DNA from: Bog-756 sp963737625
GTDB taxonomy: Bacteria; Actinomycetota; Acidimicrobiia; Acidimicrobiales; RAAP-2
Reading direction: 5' to 3'
NCBI GenBank assembly: GCA_963737625.1
Contig: CAVTTK010000002.1
Location: 1-64,000 of the forward strand
DNA: 64,000 nt
Numbering within the stretch: the first letter of the stretch is position 1; each line of letters begins with the position of its first letter. Below are positions 49,223 to 57,682 of the stretch, piece by piece. The notes below the pieces were generated by a model that saw only the letters and a program-made list of their open reading frames with translations, was not told the origin of the DNA and did not search any database. The position numbers and the translations under genes were made by a program.

Positions 49223-50164
49223 CTAGGCGGTGTCGGGCACCGTGGGCCACCGGACCCTGGTGGCCCAGCCCAACTGCTCGAAGCGCCGGATGAGCCACGC
49301 CGAGGGGTCGATCATCCCTCGCCGGGCGCCGTGGCGGGCCCACGAGGGATGGGCGTGATGGACGTTGTGCCAGCTGTCCCCGAGTGAAACCACGGCCAGC
49401 ACCCACAGGTTGGTGCTCTGGTCCTTGGTCGCCTCGGTGCGCCGGCCGAAGGTGTGGCACAGGGAGTTGACCCCCCAGGTGATGTGATGGAGGAGTGCCA
49501 TGCGCACCAGCCCGGCCCACAGGAGCGCGGTCAGGGCCCCGGCCAGGGTGCCGGAGAGGACGTACCCGATCCCGAGGGGGATGGCCAGGGACGCCGCCGC
49601 CCACAGGGGGAAGAGCCGGTCGATGCGCTGGATGTCCCGGTCCCGGAGCATGTCGGGGGCGTAGCGGCTGGCCAGCGAGGCATCCGAGACGAAGAGCCAT
49701 CCGACGTGGGAGAAGGCCAGCCCGCGCAGGAGGGCACCGCCATGGTCCCCGTAGCGGTGGGGTGAGTGGGGGTCACCCGGCAGGTCGCTGAACATGTGGT
49801 GGCGCCGATGGGTGGCCACCCAACTGGTCAACGAGCCCTCGACGGCCATCGAGCCCATGACGGCCAGGGCGATCTTCAAGGTCCGTCGGGGCCCGAAGGC
49901 GCGGTGGGTGAACAGACGGTGGAACCCGACGGTAATCCCGAACCCGGTGATCAGGTAGAAGACGACCCCGATGATCAGGTCCGAGAGGTTGACGGCATGA
50001 CCCCACAGCACAGGGATGATGACGGCGAGCGCCACGGCGGGGCCGGCCACGATGGCCACGGTGACCAGTTTCTGGCTGGCATGCACCACCGGCAGGTCCT
50101 GGTCGGTTGGCCGACAGGGATCGCGCGCCGCCATGGGCTCAGGCGGCATGAGCTGGGACTTCAC
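49223..50164 (-). CDS. Fatty acid (delta-9 acyl-CoA type) desaturase
   Basis: A membrane di-iron desaturase with the three His boxes: HRLFTH, HRRHH and HNVHH, plus a further His in the NSLCHTFG segment. Four hydrophobic helices flank them. It would insert a cis double bond in saturated acyl-CoA, adjusting membrane fluidity. GTG 50164 follows AGGAGG. Length 313. The first 25 residues are Pro-rich. No electron-donor gene is adjacent. Confidence 0.92.
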   Translation of the reverse strand: MKSQLMPPEPMAARDPCRPTDQDLPVVHASQKLVTVAIVAGPAVALAVIIPVLWGHAVNLSDLIIGVVFYLITGFGITVGFHRLFTHRAFGPRRTLKIALAVMGSMAVEGSLTSWVATHRRHHMFSDLPGDPHSPHRYGDHGGALLRGLAFSHVGWLFVSDASLASRYAPDMLRDRDIQRIDRLFPLWAAASLAIPLGIGYVLSGTLAGALTALLWAGLVRMALLHHITWGVNSLCHTFGRRTEATKDQSTNLWVLAVVSLGDSWHNVHHAHPSWARHGARRGMIDPSAWLIRRFEQLGWATRVRWPTVPDTA

Positions 50165-50392
50165 GGATCCTCCTGATTCGGCGCTGGCGTGCTGGGGCGC
50201 TGATGCACCGCCTTGCCCGATGTCCTCAGGGGGTCACGTGATCACCACAGACACTACTCCGCCGTGGCGTGACCCGGGCGGCGCCCCCGTTCCGGCCCGG
50301 TCCGCGCCCCTCCCGAGGCCGGGTACCCGCAGTCCCCGGTCGCTCCCTCTGGGAGACGCCCAACAGACGACCGGGCATGCCAAGATGCCGGC

Positions 50393-51367
50393 GTGCTGAC
50401 GAACCGTGTGACCGAACTGCTCGGCGTCGACATCCCGATCGTGCAGGCCCCGATGGGGTGGATCGCCCGCTCGGCACTGGCCTCGGCCGTCTCCAACGCT
50501 GGAGCCATGGGAATCATCGAGACGTCGTCGGGTGAGCTCGACGCCGTGCGCCACGAGATCGCCAAGATGAAGGACCTCACCGACCGGCCCTTCGGGGTCA
50601 ACATCGCCCAGGCGTTCGTGTCCGACCCCACCGTCATCGTCGAGTTCGTCATCGCCCAGGGTGTGCAGTTCGTCACGACGTCGGCCGGCAGTCCGACCCG
50701 CTACACCGCACAGCTAAAGGAAGCCGGCCTCACGGTGTTCCACGTGGTGCCGACGCTGCGGGCCGCGGAGAAGGCCGTCATGGCCGGGGTCGACGGCCTG
50801 ATCGTGGAGGGGGGCGAGGGCGGTGGGTTCAAACACCCCCGTCCGGTGACCTCCATGGTCCTGCTGCCCTCCGTGACCGGAGCCTTCGACCTCCCGGTCA
50901 TCGCCGCCGGGGGGTTCCTGGACGGCCGTTCCATGGCCGCGGCTCTGGCCCTCGGGGCCGAGGGGGTCCAACTGGGGACGGCCATGGTGTCCTCGGTGGA
51001 GTCTCCCGTGCATGCCAACTGGAAGCAGGCCATCGTCGACGCCACCGAGACCGACACGGTCTTTCTGAACAGTCACACCTCGCCCGGACTACGGGCGCTG
51101 CGCACGGCCCACACCGAACGTCTCGAATTCGACCACGAGCGAAACGCCATGGCCTCGTTCGGGAACGTCCAGGACGTCTACTTCGGGGGCGACCTGTCAT
51201 CGGGGATCGCCCTCGGTGGGCAGGTTGCCGGCCGGATCGACGCCAGCCGTCCCGTGGCCGAGATCATCGGGTCCTGCCTGGCCGAGTGCGAGGAGACCCT
51301 GGCTGATCTCTCCCAGCGGTACGTTGATCAGACCTCATCGGCCCCCCCGGGCGGATCCACGGGCTGA
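50393..51367 (+). CDS. FMN-dependent oxidoreductase, nitronate monooxygenase/FabK-like
   Basis: A TIM-barrel flavoprotein of the NPD/YrpB family: MGWIARSALASAVSNAGAMG, FGVNIAQAF, FVTTSAGSP and PVIAAGGFLDGRSMAAALALGAEGVQLGTAM. In nitronate monooxygenases the active loop is usually GGEAGGH; here it is EGGEGGGFKHPRP, so the catalytic His is shifted or absent and nitronate oxidation should not be assumed. CAAGAT six bases before GTG 50393 is a weak -10. Length 324. Confidence 0.85.
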   Translation: MLTNRVTELLGVDIPIVQAPMGWIARSALASAVSNAGAMGIIETSSGELDAVRHEIAKMKDLTDRPFGVNIAQAFVSDPTVIVEFVIAQGVQFVTTSAGSPTRYTAQLKEAGLTVFHVVPTLRAAEKAVMAGVDGLIVEGGEGGGFKHPRPVTSMVLLPSVTGAFDLPVIAAGGFLDGRSMAAALALGAEGVQLGTAMVSSVESPVHANWKQAIVDATETDTVFLNSHTSPGLRALRTAHTERLEFDHERNAMASFGNVQDVYFGGDLSSGIALGGQVAGRIDASRPVAEIIGSCLAECEETLADLSQRYVDQTSSAPPGGSTG

Positions 51368-51370
51368 CCG

Positions 51371-52090
51371 GTGCCGGACTACGACCGCTTCGCCCGTTTC
51401 TACGACGCGGCCATGGACGATCCCCGTCCGAGGGGCGCCCGGGTCCTGGCCAGCATCGACCGCTACCTGCCTCGGGCCTCCTCTGTGCTGGAACTGGGCT
51501 GTGGAACCGGATCCATCCTGGCCCAGCTGACGGCGTTCCCCGCCCTCACCGGCATGGACCGATCACCCGAGATGCTGGCCGTAGCCAGTGAGAAGGTGCC
51601 CACCGCCCGCCTCCTCCTGGGTGACATCGAGGAGTTCTGGCTCGGCGAGCGGTTCGACGTGGTGGTCTGCGTCTTCGACACACTGAACCACCTGCTCACC
51701 TTCGAGTCCTGGCAGTCGATGTTCGAGGCGGTGTACGACCATCTGGTGGAGGACGGGCTGTTCATCTTCGATGTGAACACCGTCGGGGAGCTCCGGCGCC
51801 TGGGGGAGGAGCCACCCTGGGTGTTCGACTTCGAGGAGCACGTGCTCATCATGGACGTGGCCTTGGCCGAGGAGGGGCTCTCCGAATGGGACATCAGGAT
51901 CTTCGAGCACCTGGGGGCGTCGCGCTTCGAGCTCCACCACGAACAGATCGGTGAGCTGGGCGTGAGTCTGCGACGGATCGGAGCCGCCCTCGAACCTCGG
52001 TTCACCCTGCTCGAGGCGAGCAGCGACAGCGGCGAGGCCCCCACCGACAGCTCGGTGAAGGCGTACTACACCTACCGGCGGCGGATGTAG
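51371..52090 (+). CDS. Class I SAM-dependent methyltransferase
   Basis: The SAM motif is VLELGCGTGSILAQL, with D in TGMDRSPEML and the LLLGDIEEFWLGERFDVV strand. A 239-residue soluble enzyme; the C-terminal half has the beta-sheet cap seen in small-molecule methyltransferases. GTG 51371 is three bases after the oxidoreductase stop, so the two are likely one operon. Substrate unknown. Confidence 0.88.
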   Translation: MPDYDRFARFYDAAMDDPRPRGARVLASIDRYLPRASSVLELGCGTGSILAQLTAFPALTGMDRSPEMLAVASEKVPTARLLLGDIEEFWLGERFDVVVCVFDTLNHLLTFESWQSMFEAVYDHLVEDGLFIFDVNTVGELRRLGEEPPWVFDFEEHVLIMDVALAEEGLSEWDIRIFEHLGASRFELHHEQIGELGVSLRRIGAALEPRFTLLEASSDSGEAPTDSSVKAYYTYRRRM

Positions 52091-52223
52091 TCGGCCAGCC
52101 ATACGGCCGCCAGGCCTCACCACAGCTGCCGCGATGATCGCCCCCATGGGAATCACCAGGCACGAACGCGGTGCCGGGTGATGTTGCATCGTCCTTTCAA
52201 GCCGGCGGCCGGATGGTCGAGGC

Positions 52224-52229
52224 TAGATT
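52224..52229 (+). promoter_or_regulatory. -10-like hexamer TAGATT before the lipoprotein gene
   Basis: TAGATT ends seven bases before ATG 52237 with no ribosome-binding site in between, consistent with leaderless transcription. Confidence 0.4.
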
Positions 52230-52236
52230 TCCCGCC

Positions 52237-52761
52237 ATGCGCACGTGGCGAATCATGGGCGTGGTTCTCGCCACGGGGCTCATGCTCTCGGCGTGCGGGA
52301 TCCACATCTCCAAGCACGGGGTGAGCGGCAATATCTTCGGTCACCATTTCGCGGAGGCACAGGGTCAACTCCCCTCGGGGTTCCCGAGCAATGTGCCCGA
52401 GCCCGACAACTCCCGGGTGCTGGGCGGGGGCGGAGCCGACAATGACTGGGACGTGGCCTTCGCCGTGACCGGGTCGTTGTCGGCGGGAACAATGGCGTAC
52501 CAGTCCAAGCTCCAGGCGGCCGGCTACACCATCAGCAACGTGAGGTCGGGTTCGACACCGGACACCGATGCGTCGAACCCCTCGCCGTCGACGACCATCA
52601 CACTGACCGGCTCGGCGTTCACGGCCAAGAACTCACAGTGGACAGTGGAGGTCGTGGCAGGGACCACGTCCTCGGCCAAGGTGGGCCCACTCAAGGCCGG
52701 GGAGTTCCCCATCAACATCACCGTGTTTCCCGTCACGTCGACGTCGCCACCGACCACCTGA
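52237..52761 (+). CDS. Putative secreted lipoprotein
   Basis: The N-terminus is a lipoprotein signal peptide: MRTWRIMGVVLATGLMLSAC with the lipobox LSAC and C20 as the modified residue. The mature part of about 155 residues is Gly/Ser/Thr/Asp-rich and contains a plausible small alpha/beta domain (YQSKLQAAGYTIS, then TITLTGSAFTAKNSQWTVEV). No family recognised. The frame is open from 52171, but ATG 52237 gives the signal peptide and follows TAGATT. Confidence 0.8.
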   Translation: MRTWRIMGVVLATGLMLSACGIHISKHGVSGNIFGHHFAEAQGQLPSGFPSNVPEPDNSRVLGGGGADNDWDVAFAVTGSLSAGTMAYQSKLQAAGYTISNVRSGSTPDTDASNPSPSTTITLTGSAFTAKNSQWTVEVVAGTTSSAKVGPLKAGEFPINITVFPVTSTSPPTT

Positions 52762-52793
52762 TCCTGAGGCATGGCCGACACGATCCAGCCGGG

Positions 52794-53405
52794 ATGGCGG
52801 ACTCCGCCGCGGCCGCAGGCCTCGCGCCGCTGATGCCCGGGACCGCGCCGCTCCTGCCTGACGTCCTCCCCGCCGGACTCATCGAGCTCCACCGGTGGCG
52901 CCCGGCCCACCGGGACCAACTCCTGGCTGCGGTGGCGGCCAGCTTCCCCGAGCTCCACCGGTGGATGCCCTGGGCCGCCACCATGCCTACCGGTTCGGAG
53001 CTGTCGGCGGTGCTCCGGGAGGGAGAGAAGGCCTTCGACGGCAACCGGGAGTGGTTGTACATGCTCATCGAGACGGGATCCGGGGAGGTGGTCGGCTCGG
53101 CCGGCCTCCACCCCCGGTCCGGTCCGGGTTCGATCGAGGTTGGCTACTGGGTTCGCTCCGACCGGACCGGGCGGGGCTATGCCACCGAGGCTGCACAGAC
53201 CCTCACCGAGGCGGCCTTCGCCTGCCTGGACTCGGTCATGCGGGTCGAGATCCGGATGGACGTGGCCAACCGGGCCAGCGCCGCCGTCCCTCCCAAGCTG
53301 GGCTTCCGGCTTCTCGGCGGCGAGAAGCGGGAGCCGCTGGCAACCGCCCACAGCGGCGAGGGTCTGGTCTGGGTGCTCGACCGCACGGTTCCCGGGCGCC
53401 GTTGA
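52794..53405 (+). CDS. GNAT acetyltransferase, RimJ/RimL-like
   Basis: The GNAT core is visible: IELHRWRPAHRDQLLAAVAA, W-MLIETGSGEVVGSAGL, EVGYWVRSDRTGRGYATEAA (acetyl-CoA loop R-x-x-G-x-A) and EIRMDVANRASAAVPPKLGF. This arrangement is like the N-terminal acetyltransferases of RimJ/RimL type, though the family has many substrates. ATG 52794 gives 203 residues; ATG 52833 would remove 13 Ala-rich residues and lies at the end of an overlapping short frame from ATG 52771. Confidence 0.85.
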   Translation: MADSAAAAGLAPLMPGTAPLLPDVLPAGLIELHRWRPAHRDQLLAAVAASFPELHRWMPWAATMPTGSELSAVLREGEKAFDGNREWLYMLIETGSGEVVGSAGLHPRSGPGSIEVGYWVRSDRTGRGYATEAAQTLTEAAFACLDSVMRVEIRMDVANRASAAVPPKLGFRLLGGEKREPLATAHSGEGLVWVLDRTVPGRR

Positions 53406-53593
53406 CGGGGACGATCGACGGTGCCTGGTCGGTGCCCGGCCCCGACGACGGGCCAGCCGCGGGGGGGAGTGGGACTGGATCGTGGGGGGAGGCCGGCCGC
53501 GTGGGGACAGCAGGGGAGTCGGTGCCCTCCAGGCGTGCGCTGATCGATCAGACCCTCGAGTACGAGCGGATGAGGGCGGAGCCCCGGTCCTGA
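53402..53593 (+). CDS. Possible small hypothetical protein coupled to the GNAT gene
   Basis: TTG 53402 overlaps the GNAT stop as TTGA and opens 63 codons. The first two-thirds are Gly/Ala/Ser-rich; the end (RRALIDQTLEYERMRAEPRS) looks like a real amphipathic helix. GTG 53501 is an alternative internal start. I recognise no family, and it may be non-coding. Confidence 0.3.
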   Translation: MTGTIDGAWSVPGPDDGPAAGGSGTGSWGEAGRVGTAGESVPSRRALIDQTLEYERMRAEPRS

Positions 53594-53706
53594 CGGCGCC
53601 CGGGCCGCACCGCCCGCCCCGGCAGCCCGGTGGCGGCCCGGTGCGGATAGCGCGAGAGTAGAGCGGCAGGGTGGCGACCTGCTCGTGGACGTCGAAGGAG
53701 GACAGC

Positions 53707-54507
53707 ATGCCCCTGCTCTCGTGGTTCGCCCATCACAGGTTCTGGGCGCTGGGCGCCGGCGTCGCCGTCCTCATCGCCGCGGTGGCTGTCGGGGTGTGGT
53801 TCTTCGTCCTCCGGAGCCCCGGAACCCAGGTCGACCTGCGCCAGGCCCTGCGGCTCTACCGGCACGACCAGCGGGTTCCACCGTCGGCCGACGGATCGCT
53901 GCTCCCCGCGGCGGGCGTCTACAACTACCGCACGTCCGGCTTCGAGCGGCTCAGCGTTGCCGGGATCAGTCGCTCCTTCCCCTCCTCTTCGGAGGTGGTC
54001 GTCACCGACGCGTCGTGTGCCACCGTGCGTTGGGTGCCGTTCGAACAGCACATGGAGGGACTGGTCGAGTGCTCCGGACGCAACGGTGCGGTGAGGATGG
54101 TCTCGGCCCTGTCCGATGAGGAGATCGCCGGAGTCCGTACCACCGAGGTCATCGACTGTCCGGCGGGTGCCTACTTCCTGCCGTCACGGCCGGTCCGGGG
54201 CGAGCGGTGGTCGGCCACCTGCCACACCGGGGGTCAGGCCGTCGCCTTCACAGGGCGCATCCTCGGCTGGTCCACCATCGCCGTCCGCGGTCGACAGGAG
54301 CCGGCCCTGCACACGCAACTCACCTTCACGTTCCGTGGGGGGGAGAGCGGGTCCAACCCCACCGACTACTGGGTGTCCCCGGCCACCGGACTGATCCTGA
54401 GGGAACAGGAGGCGGTCGACCTCTCCCAGCGGACCGGTCCCCTCGGCTCGGTCCGGTATCACGAACAGATGGCCATCACCCTGACGTCGCTCTCGGCCGT
54501 CCGCTGA
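53707..54507 (+). CDS. Membrane-anchored protein of unknown function
   Basis: ATG 53707 follows AAGGAGG (53695-53701). One membrane helix near the N-terminus (FWALGAGVAVLIAAVAVGVW) anchors an extracytoplasmic domain of about 225 residues, mostly beta-strand, with Cys residues that could pair (CATVRW, LVECSG, VIDCPAG, SATCHTG). The C-terminal NPTDYWVSPATGLILREQE segment resembles beta-rich domains of actinobacterial surface proteins (for example DUF3068-like), but I cannot assign it. GTG 53671 is an alternative start. Length 266. Confidence 0.75.
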   Translation: MPLLSWFAHHRFWALGAGVAVLIAAVAVGVWFFVLRSPGTQVDLRQALRLYRHDQRVPPSADGSLLPAAGVYNYRTSGFERLSVAGISRSFPSSSEVVVTDASCATVRWVPFEQHMEGLVECSGRNGAVRMVSALSDEEIAGVRTTEVIDCPAGAYFLPSRPVRGERWSATCHTGGQAVAFTGRILGWSTIAVRGRQEPALHTQLTFTFRGGESGSNPTDYWVSPATGLILREQEAVDLSQRTGPLGSVRYHEQMAITLTSLSAVR

Positions 54508-54542
54508 ACCACGGCCGAAACGGTGCAGGGTCGGCGGAGTGT

Positions 54543-55358
54543 TCAGAGGCCGGCGAAGAACTCCACCAGCGCCGCACCCACCTGAGCGGCGTGCGTGAAG
54601 ATGCCCAGGTGGCTGGCGTCGGGGATCTCGACGAACCGTGAGCCGGGGATCATGCCGGCGGCCTCCCGGGCCCTGGCCGGCGGCGAGTCCACGTCGTGCT
54701 CGAAGGCCAGGATCAGGCACGGCACGGCGATGGACGGCCATGCCTCGGTGCGGGCCAGGTCGGTGGACCAGGCCAGGCAGGCCTCGTACTGACCCAGCCG
54801 TCCCGGGTTGGGCCAGACCGGCTGGTCCCGCAGGAGGGACAGCCATGTCTCTACCACGGCATCGTCCTGAAGGTCACGGTTGGGCAGATACCGCAGCGTC
54901 TCGGTGGCGAAGTAGAGCGGAGGCATCGGGTGGTCGAGTCGGGCCAGATCCCGTTCGACCGTCGTGATGGCCTTCTCCCATGCCGTGCCCACGTTGCAGC
55001 TGCCCATGAGCGCCGCGCCCCTCACCCGCTCGGGGTGGTGGATGGCCAGGGTCTCGGTCACCCACCCGCCCATGGAGTGGCCGGCGATGCGCACCGGGCC
55101 CAGCTCCAGATGGTCGAGGAGGCCGAGGGTGTCGGCCACCATGTCGGCGACGGAGTACGGGGCTGGCGGCGAGGAGGAGGGGGCAACCCCCCGGTTGTCG
55201 AACGTCAGGACCGAGTAGCCCGCTGCCGTCAGAAACGGCACCACGCCGAACTGCCAGGCCAGGGCGGGCTGGCTGCACCCGGCCACCAGCACGACCGGAT
55301 CCCCCTCCCCGACCAAGTCATAGGCCAGCGTGACGTCGTCGAGGGTGATCTCGGGCAT
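54543..55358 (-). CDS. Alpha/beta hydrolase
   Basis: The nucleophile elbow is GHSMGG (S95), the acid is probably in FEHDVDSP and the His in DASHLGIFTH. The oxyanion loop VAGCSQP follows the first strands. ATG 55358 gives 271 residues; the frame is open further upstream without a better start. Related sequences include many esterases and haloperoxidase-like hydrolases, so the substrate is open. Confidence 0.9.
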   Translation of the reverse strand: MPEITLDDVTLAYDLVGEGDPVVLVAGCSQPALAWQFGVVPFLTAAGYSVLTFDNRGVAPSSSPPAPYSVADMVADTLGLLDHLELGPVRIAGHSMGGWVTETLAIHHPERVRGAALMGSCNVGTAWEKAITTVERDLARLDHPMPPLYFATETLRYLPNRDLQDDAVVETWLSLLRDQPVWPNPGRLGQYEACLAWSTDLARTEAWPSIAVPCLILAFEHDVDSPPARAREAAGMIPGSRFVEIPDASHLGIFTHAAQVGAALVEFFAGL

Positions 55359-55456
55359 GGCCCATGATGTCGCTCGCCGACGGCCGGCCACAACCGGCCA
55401 TCCCGAGCCGCGGCCGCCCCGGCCGACGCCCACGGCTGGTCACGCCACGGTTCGGG

Positions 55457-55462
55457 TACCGT
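55457..55462 (+). promoter_or_regulatory. -10-like hexamer TACCGT before the aldo/keto reductase gene
   Basis: TACCGT ends six bases before ATG 55469. GCAGGA in between is a weak Shine-Dalgarno but too close to be useful, so a leaderless transcript is likely. Confidence 0.45.
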
Positions 55463-55468
55463 GCAGGA

Positions 55469-56455
55469 ATGATCCCCGACCACTACACACTGGCTGGATC
55501 CGATGTCACCGTTCCGGCGCTCGGGGTGGGTACCTGGGCGTGGGGGGACCGTTCCACCTGGGGCATGGGGGGCTACGACACCGATCTGACCCGGGACTCC
55601 ATCCACCAGGCATGGGACGCCTCCATCGACAGTGGGGTGACGCTGTTCGACACCGCCGAGGTCTACGGCGGCGGCGAGAGCGAGCGGATCATCGGTGGCC
55701 TGCTGGCCGGCGATGCGGAGCGTGCCGCCCCCGTCGTGGTGGCCACAAAATTCATGCCCTCACCGTGGAAGCTCCAGGTCAAGGTGGCACTCATGGCCTC
55801 GTTGCGGGCGTCGTTGGACCGGTTGGGGGTGCGGTCGGTTGGCCTGTACCAGATCCACGGGCCCATCAGCCTCCGCTCCCACTCAGCCCTGGCCGACGCG
55901 CTGGCCACGGCCCATCAGGCCGGGCTGGTGCAGGCCGTGGGCGTCTCCAACTACTCGGTCAAGGAGACGCGGGCCATGGCGGCCGCCCTGGAGAGCCGGG
56001 GCATGAGGCTGGCCACCAACCAGATCGAGTTCTCGCTCCTTCGGCGTTCGCCCGAGACCAGCGGGCTGTTGGCCGCCTGCCGGGACGCGGGCGTGCTGCC
56101 TCTGGCCTACTCGCCGATCGGGCAGGGCCGCCTCACCGGCAAGTACTCGGCCTCCCATCCTCCTCAAGGCAAGCGCAACTTCTCCAACCACCCCATGGAG
56201 GTCGTCGACGGTGTGGTGGCGGAACTCCGCCGCATCGGGGAGAAGCACGGGGGCAAGCTCCCGAGCCAGGTCGCCCTCAACTGGGTGATGGCCAAGGGGG
56301 CGGTGCCCATCCCCGGGGCGAAGAACCGTCAGCAGGCCGAGGAGAACGCTGGTGCTCTGGGCTGGTCGGTCGACGACGACGACCTGGCCCGCCTGGACCG
56401 CGTGGCGCTCCCCGGGATCCGGACCCTCCAGAGTCGTCTGTGGCAGCACGGCTGA
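55469..56455 (+). CDS. Aldo/keto reductase
   Basis: An NADPH-dependent TIM-barrel oxidoreductase. The catalytic tetrad is D61, Y66 (FDTAEVYGGGESE), K94 (VVATKFMP) and H130 (YQIHGP). The cofactor loop PIPGAKNRQQAEENAGALGW is typical of the AKR family of YajO/pyridoxal-reductase-like enzymes. Length 328. Converges with the HIRAN gene. Confidence 0.92.
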   Translation: MIPDHYTLAGSDVTVPALGVGTWAWGDRSTWGMGGYDTDLTRDSIHQAWDASIDSGVTLFDTAEVYGGGESERIIGGLLAGDAERAAPVVVATKFMPSPWKLQVKVALMASLRASLDRLGVRSVGLYQIHGPISLRSHSALADALATAHQAGLVQAVGVSNYSVKETRAMAAALESRGMRLATNQIEFSLLRRSPETSGLLAACRDAGVLPLAYSPIGQGRLTGKYSASHPPQGKRNFSNHPMEVVDGVVAELRRIGEKHGGKLPSQVALNWVMAKGAVPIPGAKNRQQAEENAGALGWSVDDDDLARLDRVALPGIRTLQSRLWQHG

Positions 56456-56466
56456 CCGCGCGGCCG

Positions 56467-56492
56467 ACGGCCGGCAGTTCCCTGGCGGCCGT
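56467..56492. terminator. Hairpin between aldo/keto reductase and HIRAN genes
   Basis: ACGGCCG (56467-56473) pairs with CGGCCGT (56486-56492) around a 12-base loop, in the 36-base gap between two convergent genes. It reaches the last base of the HIRAN stop codon. Likely a bidirectional terminator. Confidence 0.45.
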
Positions 56493-56983
56493 TACTCCAG
56501 CCAGGTGATCTGCAGGTCCACATGCATGGAACCGAGGACCGAGAGTCCGTGGCGTCGGCCGTTGCTCGACCATTCCATGAGCACGATGCCCCGTCCCACC
56601 CGCGTCCCCGACGGGGCCAGTGTCGTGGCGATCGGTGCCGGGACATAGCCCACCCGGAGGCCGCCGCCGAAGATGGCCAACGGGTTCCGGTCGCTGGCGT
56701 TGGCCGGCTCCGATCGGATCTCCACGCTGCTCCCGGCCCGGAATTGAGGTAGCTGCACGACATCGTCGTGGAACGAGACACCGGTGAGCCGGGTGCAGAA
56801 CACGCCGGGCAGCACCGGTGCCCTGCTGTCCTCGAACAGCGTGATCTCCCGTTCGGGGTCGAGGTAGGGGATGAAGCCCATTCCGACGACCTCACCGTCG
56901 GCCACTTCGATCGTGCGCCGGTCATCGGCCAGCCAGACGGGCAGGATCACGCCCTTGGACGAGCGACGTTCACCACCGTTCAT
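56492..56983 (-). CDS. HIRAN-domain protein
   Basis: Residues of about 60-150 form a HIRAN domain: VSFHDDVVQLPQFRAGSSVE, IRSEPANASDRNPLAIFGGG, LRVGYVPAPIATTLAP. HIRAN domains bind DNA 3' ends or damaged DNA in helicases such as HLTF, and also occur alone in bacteria. The first 55 residues (VILPVWLADDRRTIEVADGE) look like a small beta domain. Length 163, no helicase part. ATG 56983; promoter not identified. Confidence 0.75.
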   Translation of the reverse strand: MNGGERRSSKGVILPVWLADDRRTIEVADGEVVGMGFIPYLDPEREITLFEDSRAPVLPGVFCTRLTGVSFHDDVVQLPQFRAGSSVEIRSEPANASDRNPLAIFGGGLRVGYVPAPIATTLAPSGTRVGRGIVLMEWSSNGRRHGLSVLGSMHVDLQITWLE

Positions 56984-57295
56984 GCCCCACCCGGACCTCT
57001 CCCAGGCGGCGGTGTCGCCGACGGCGTGGCCGGAGTCATCGGACGGCGCCGGCGGTGCCCGTGTGGATCGCCACAGCTCGAGGCCACCTCGGTCCGAGGC
57101 GACGCTTCTCGCTCACCGCTGTCCCTGCCATTGACGTTCCACCCCTACCTCCAACGCTCCTGCCGACCTGGGAGCGCACCCGGCATCCCATGATCCCTGT
57201 CCTCGGACCCGGCGGATCGGCGGCCCAGATTGTGCCACTCCCGGAGCTGTCCCCAGGACATCCTGCGGTATCCCACTCCGCCAGTTCCCCGGTGC
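56984..57295. other. Spacer upstream of the HIRAN gene
   Basis: No gene supported on either strand over 312 bases; the longer open frames here have shadow-like composition. A 13-base palindrome, CCTCGG-T-CCGAGG, is at 57087-57099, about 105 bases upstream of the HIRAN start, and might be an operator. Nothing else seen. Confidence 0.4.
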
Positions 57296-57682
57296 CTATG
57301 CCGAAAGGAGCTCGATCCGGTTTCCGAACGGGTCGTCCACATACCACTGGGTCCTCCCAGGCACGTCCTCGGTGCGGCGGGTCGGATGCCCGGAACTGTC
57401 CAACAGCTGGCAGAGGCCGTCGAGATCGTCGACCACCAGGGCCGGATGGGCCTTCCGGGCCGGGCGGAAGTCGTCCTCCACGCCCAGGTGGACCTTGGCC
57501 CGCCCGAGCTCGAACCAGCAGCCGCCCCGGACCGCCAACTCCGGCGGTTTCGGCACCCGCGGTAAGCCCAGCAGCCCGGTGTAGAACGCTTCGGCCAGGG
57601 CGTCCGACTCCGGTCCGGGAGGCATGGCCAGCTGCACGTGGTCGATGCCGACGATGCGGTGGGCGGACCCGGGGGCGGTCAC
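57296..57682 (-). CDS. VOC-family (glyoxalase/dioxygenase superfamily) protein
   Basis: The 128-residue protein shows a full VOC fold: IVGIDHVQLAMPPG, AFYTGLLGLPRV, W-ELGRAKVHLGVE, AHPALVVDDLDGLCQLL and YVDDPFGNRIELLSA. The His in the first strand and the Glu in the last are the usual metal ligands. GTG 57682 overlaps the stop of the upstream VOC gene as GTGA. The frame is open to 57784 but that part is the other gene. Substrate unknown. Confidence 0.85.
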   Translation of the reverse strand: MTAPGSAHRIVGIDHVQLAMPPGPESDALAEAFYTGLLGLPRVPKPPELAVRGGCWFELGRAKVHLGVEDDFRPARKAHPALVVDDLDGLCQLLDSSGHPTRRTEDVPGRTQWYVDDPFGNRIELLSA

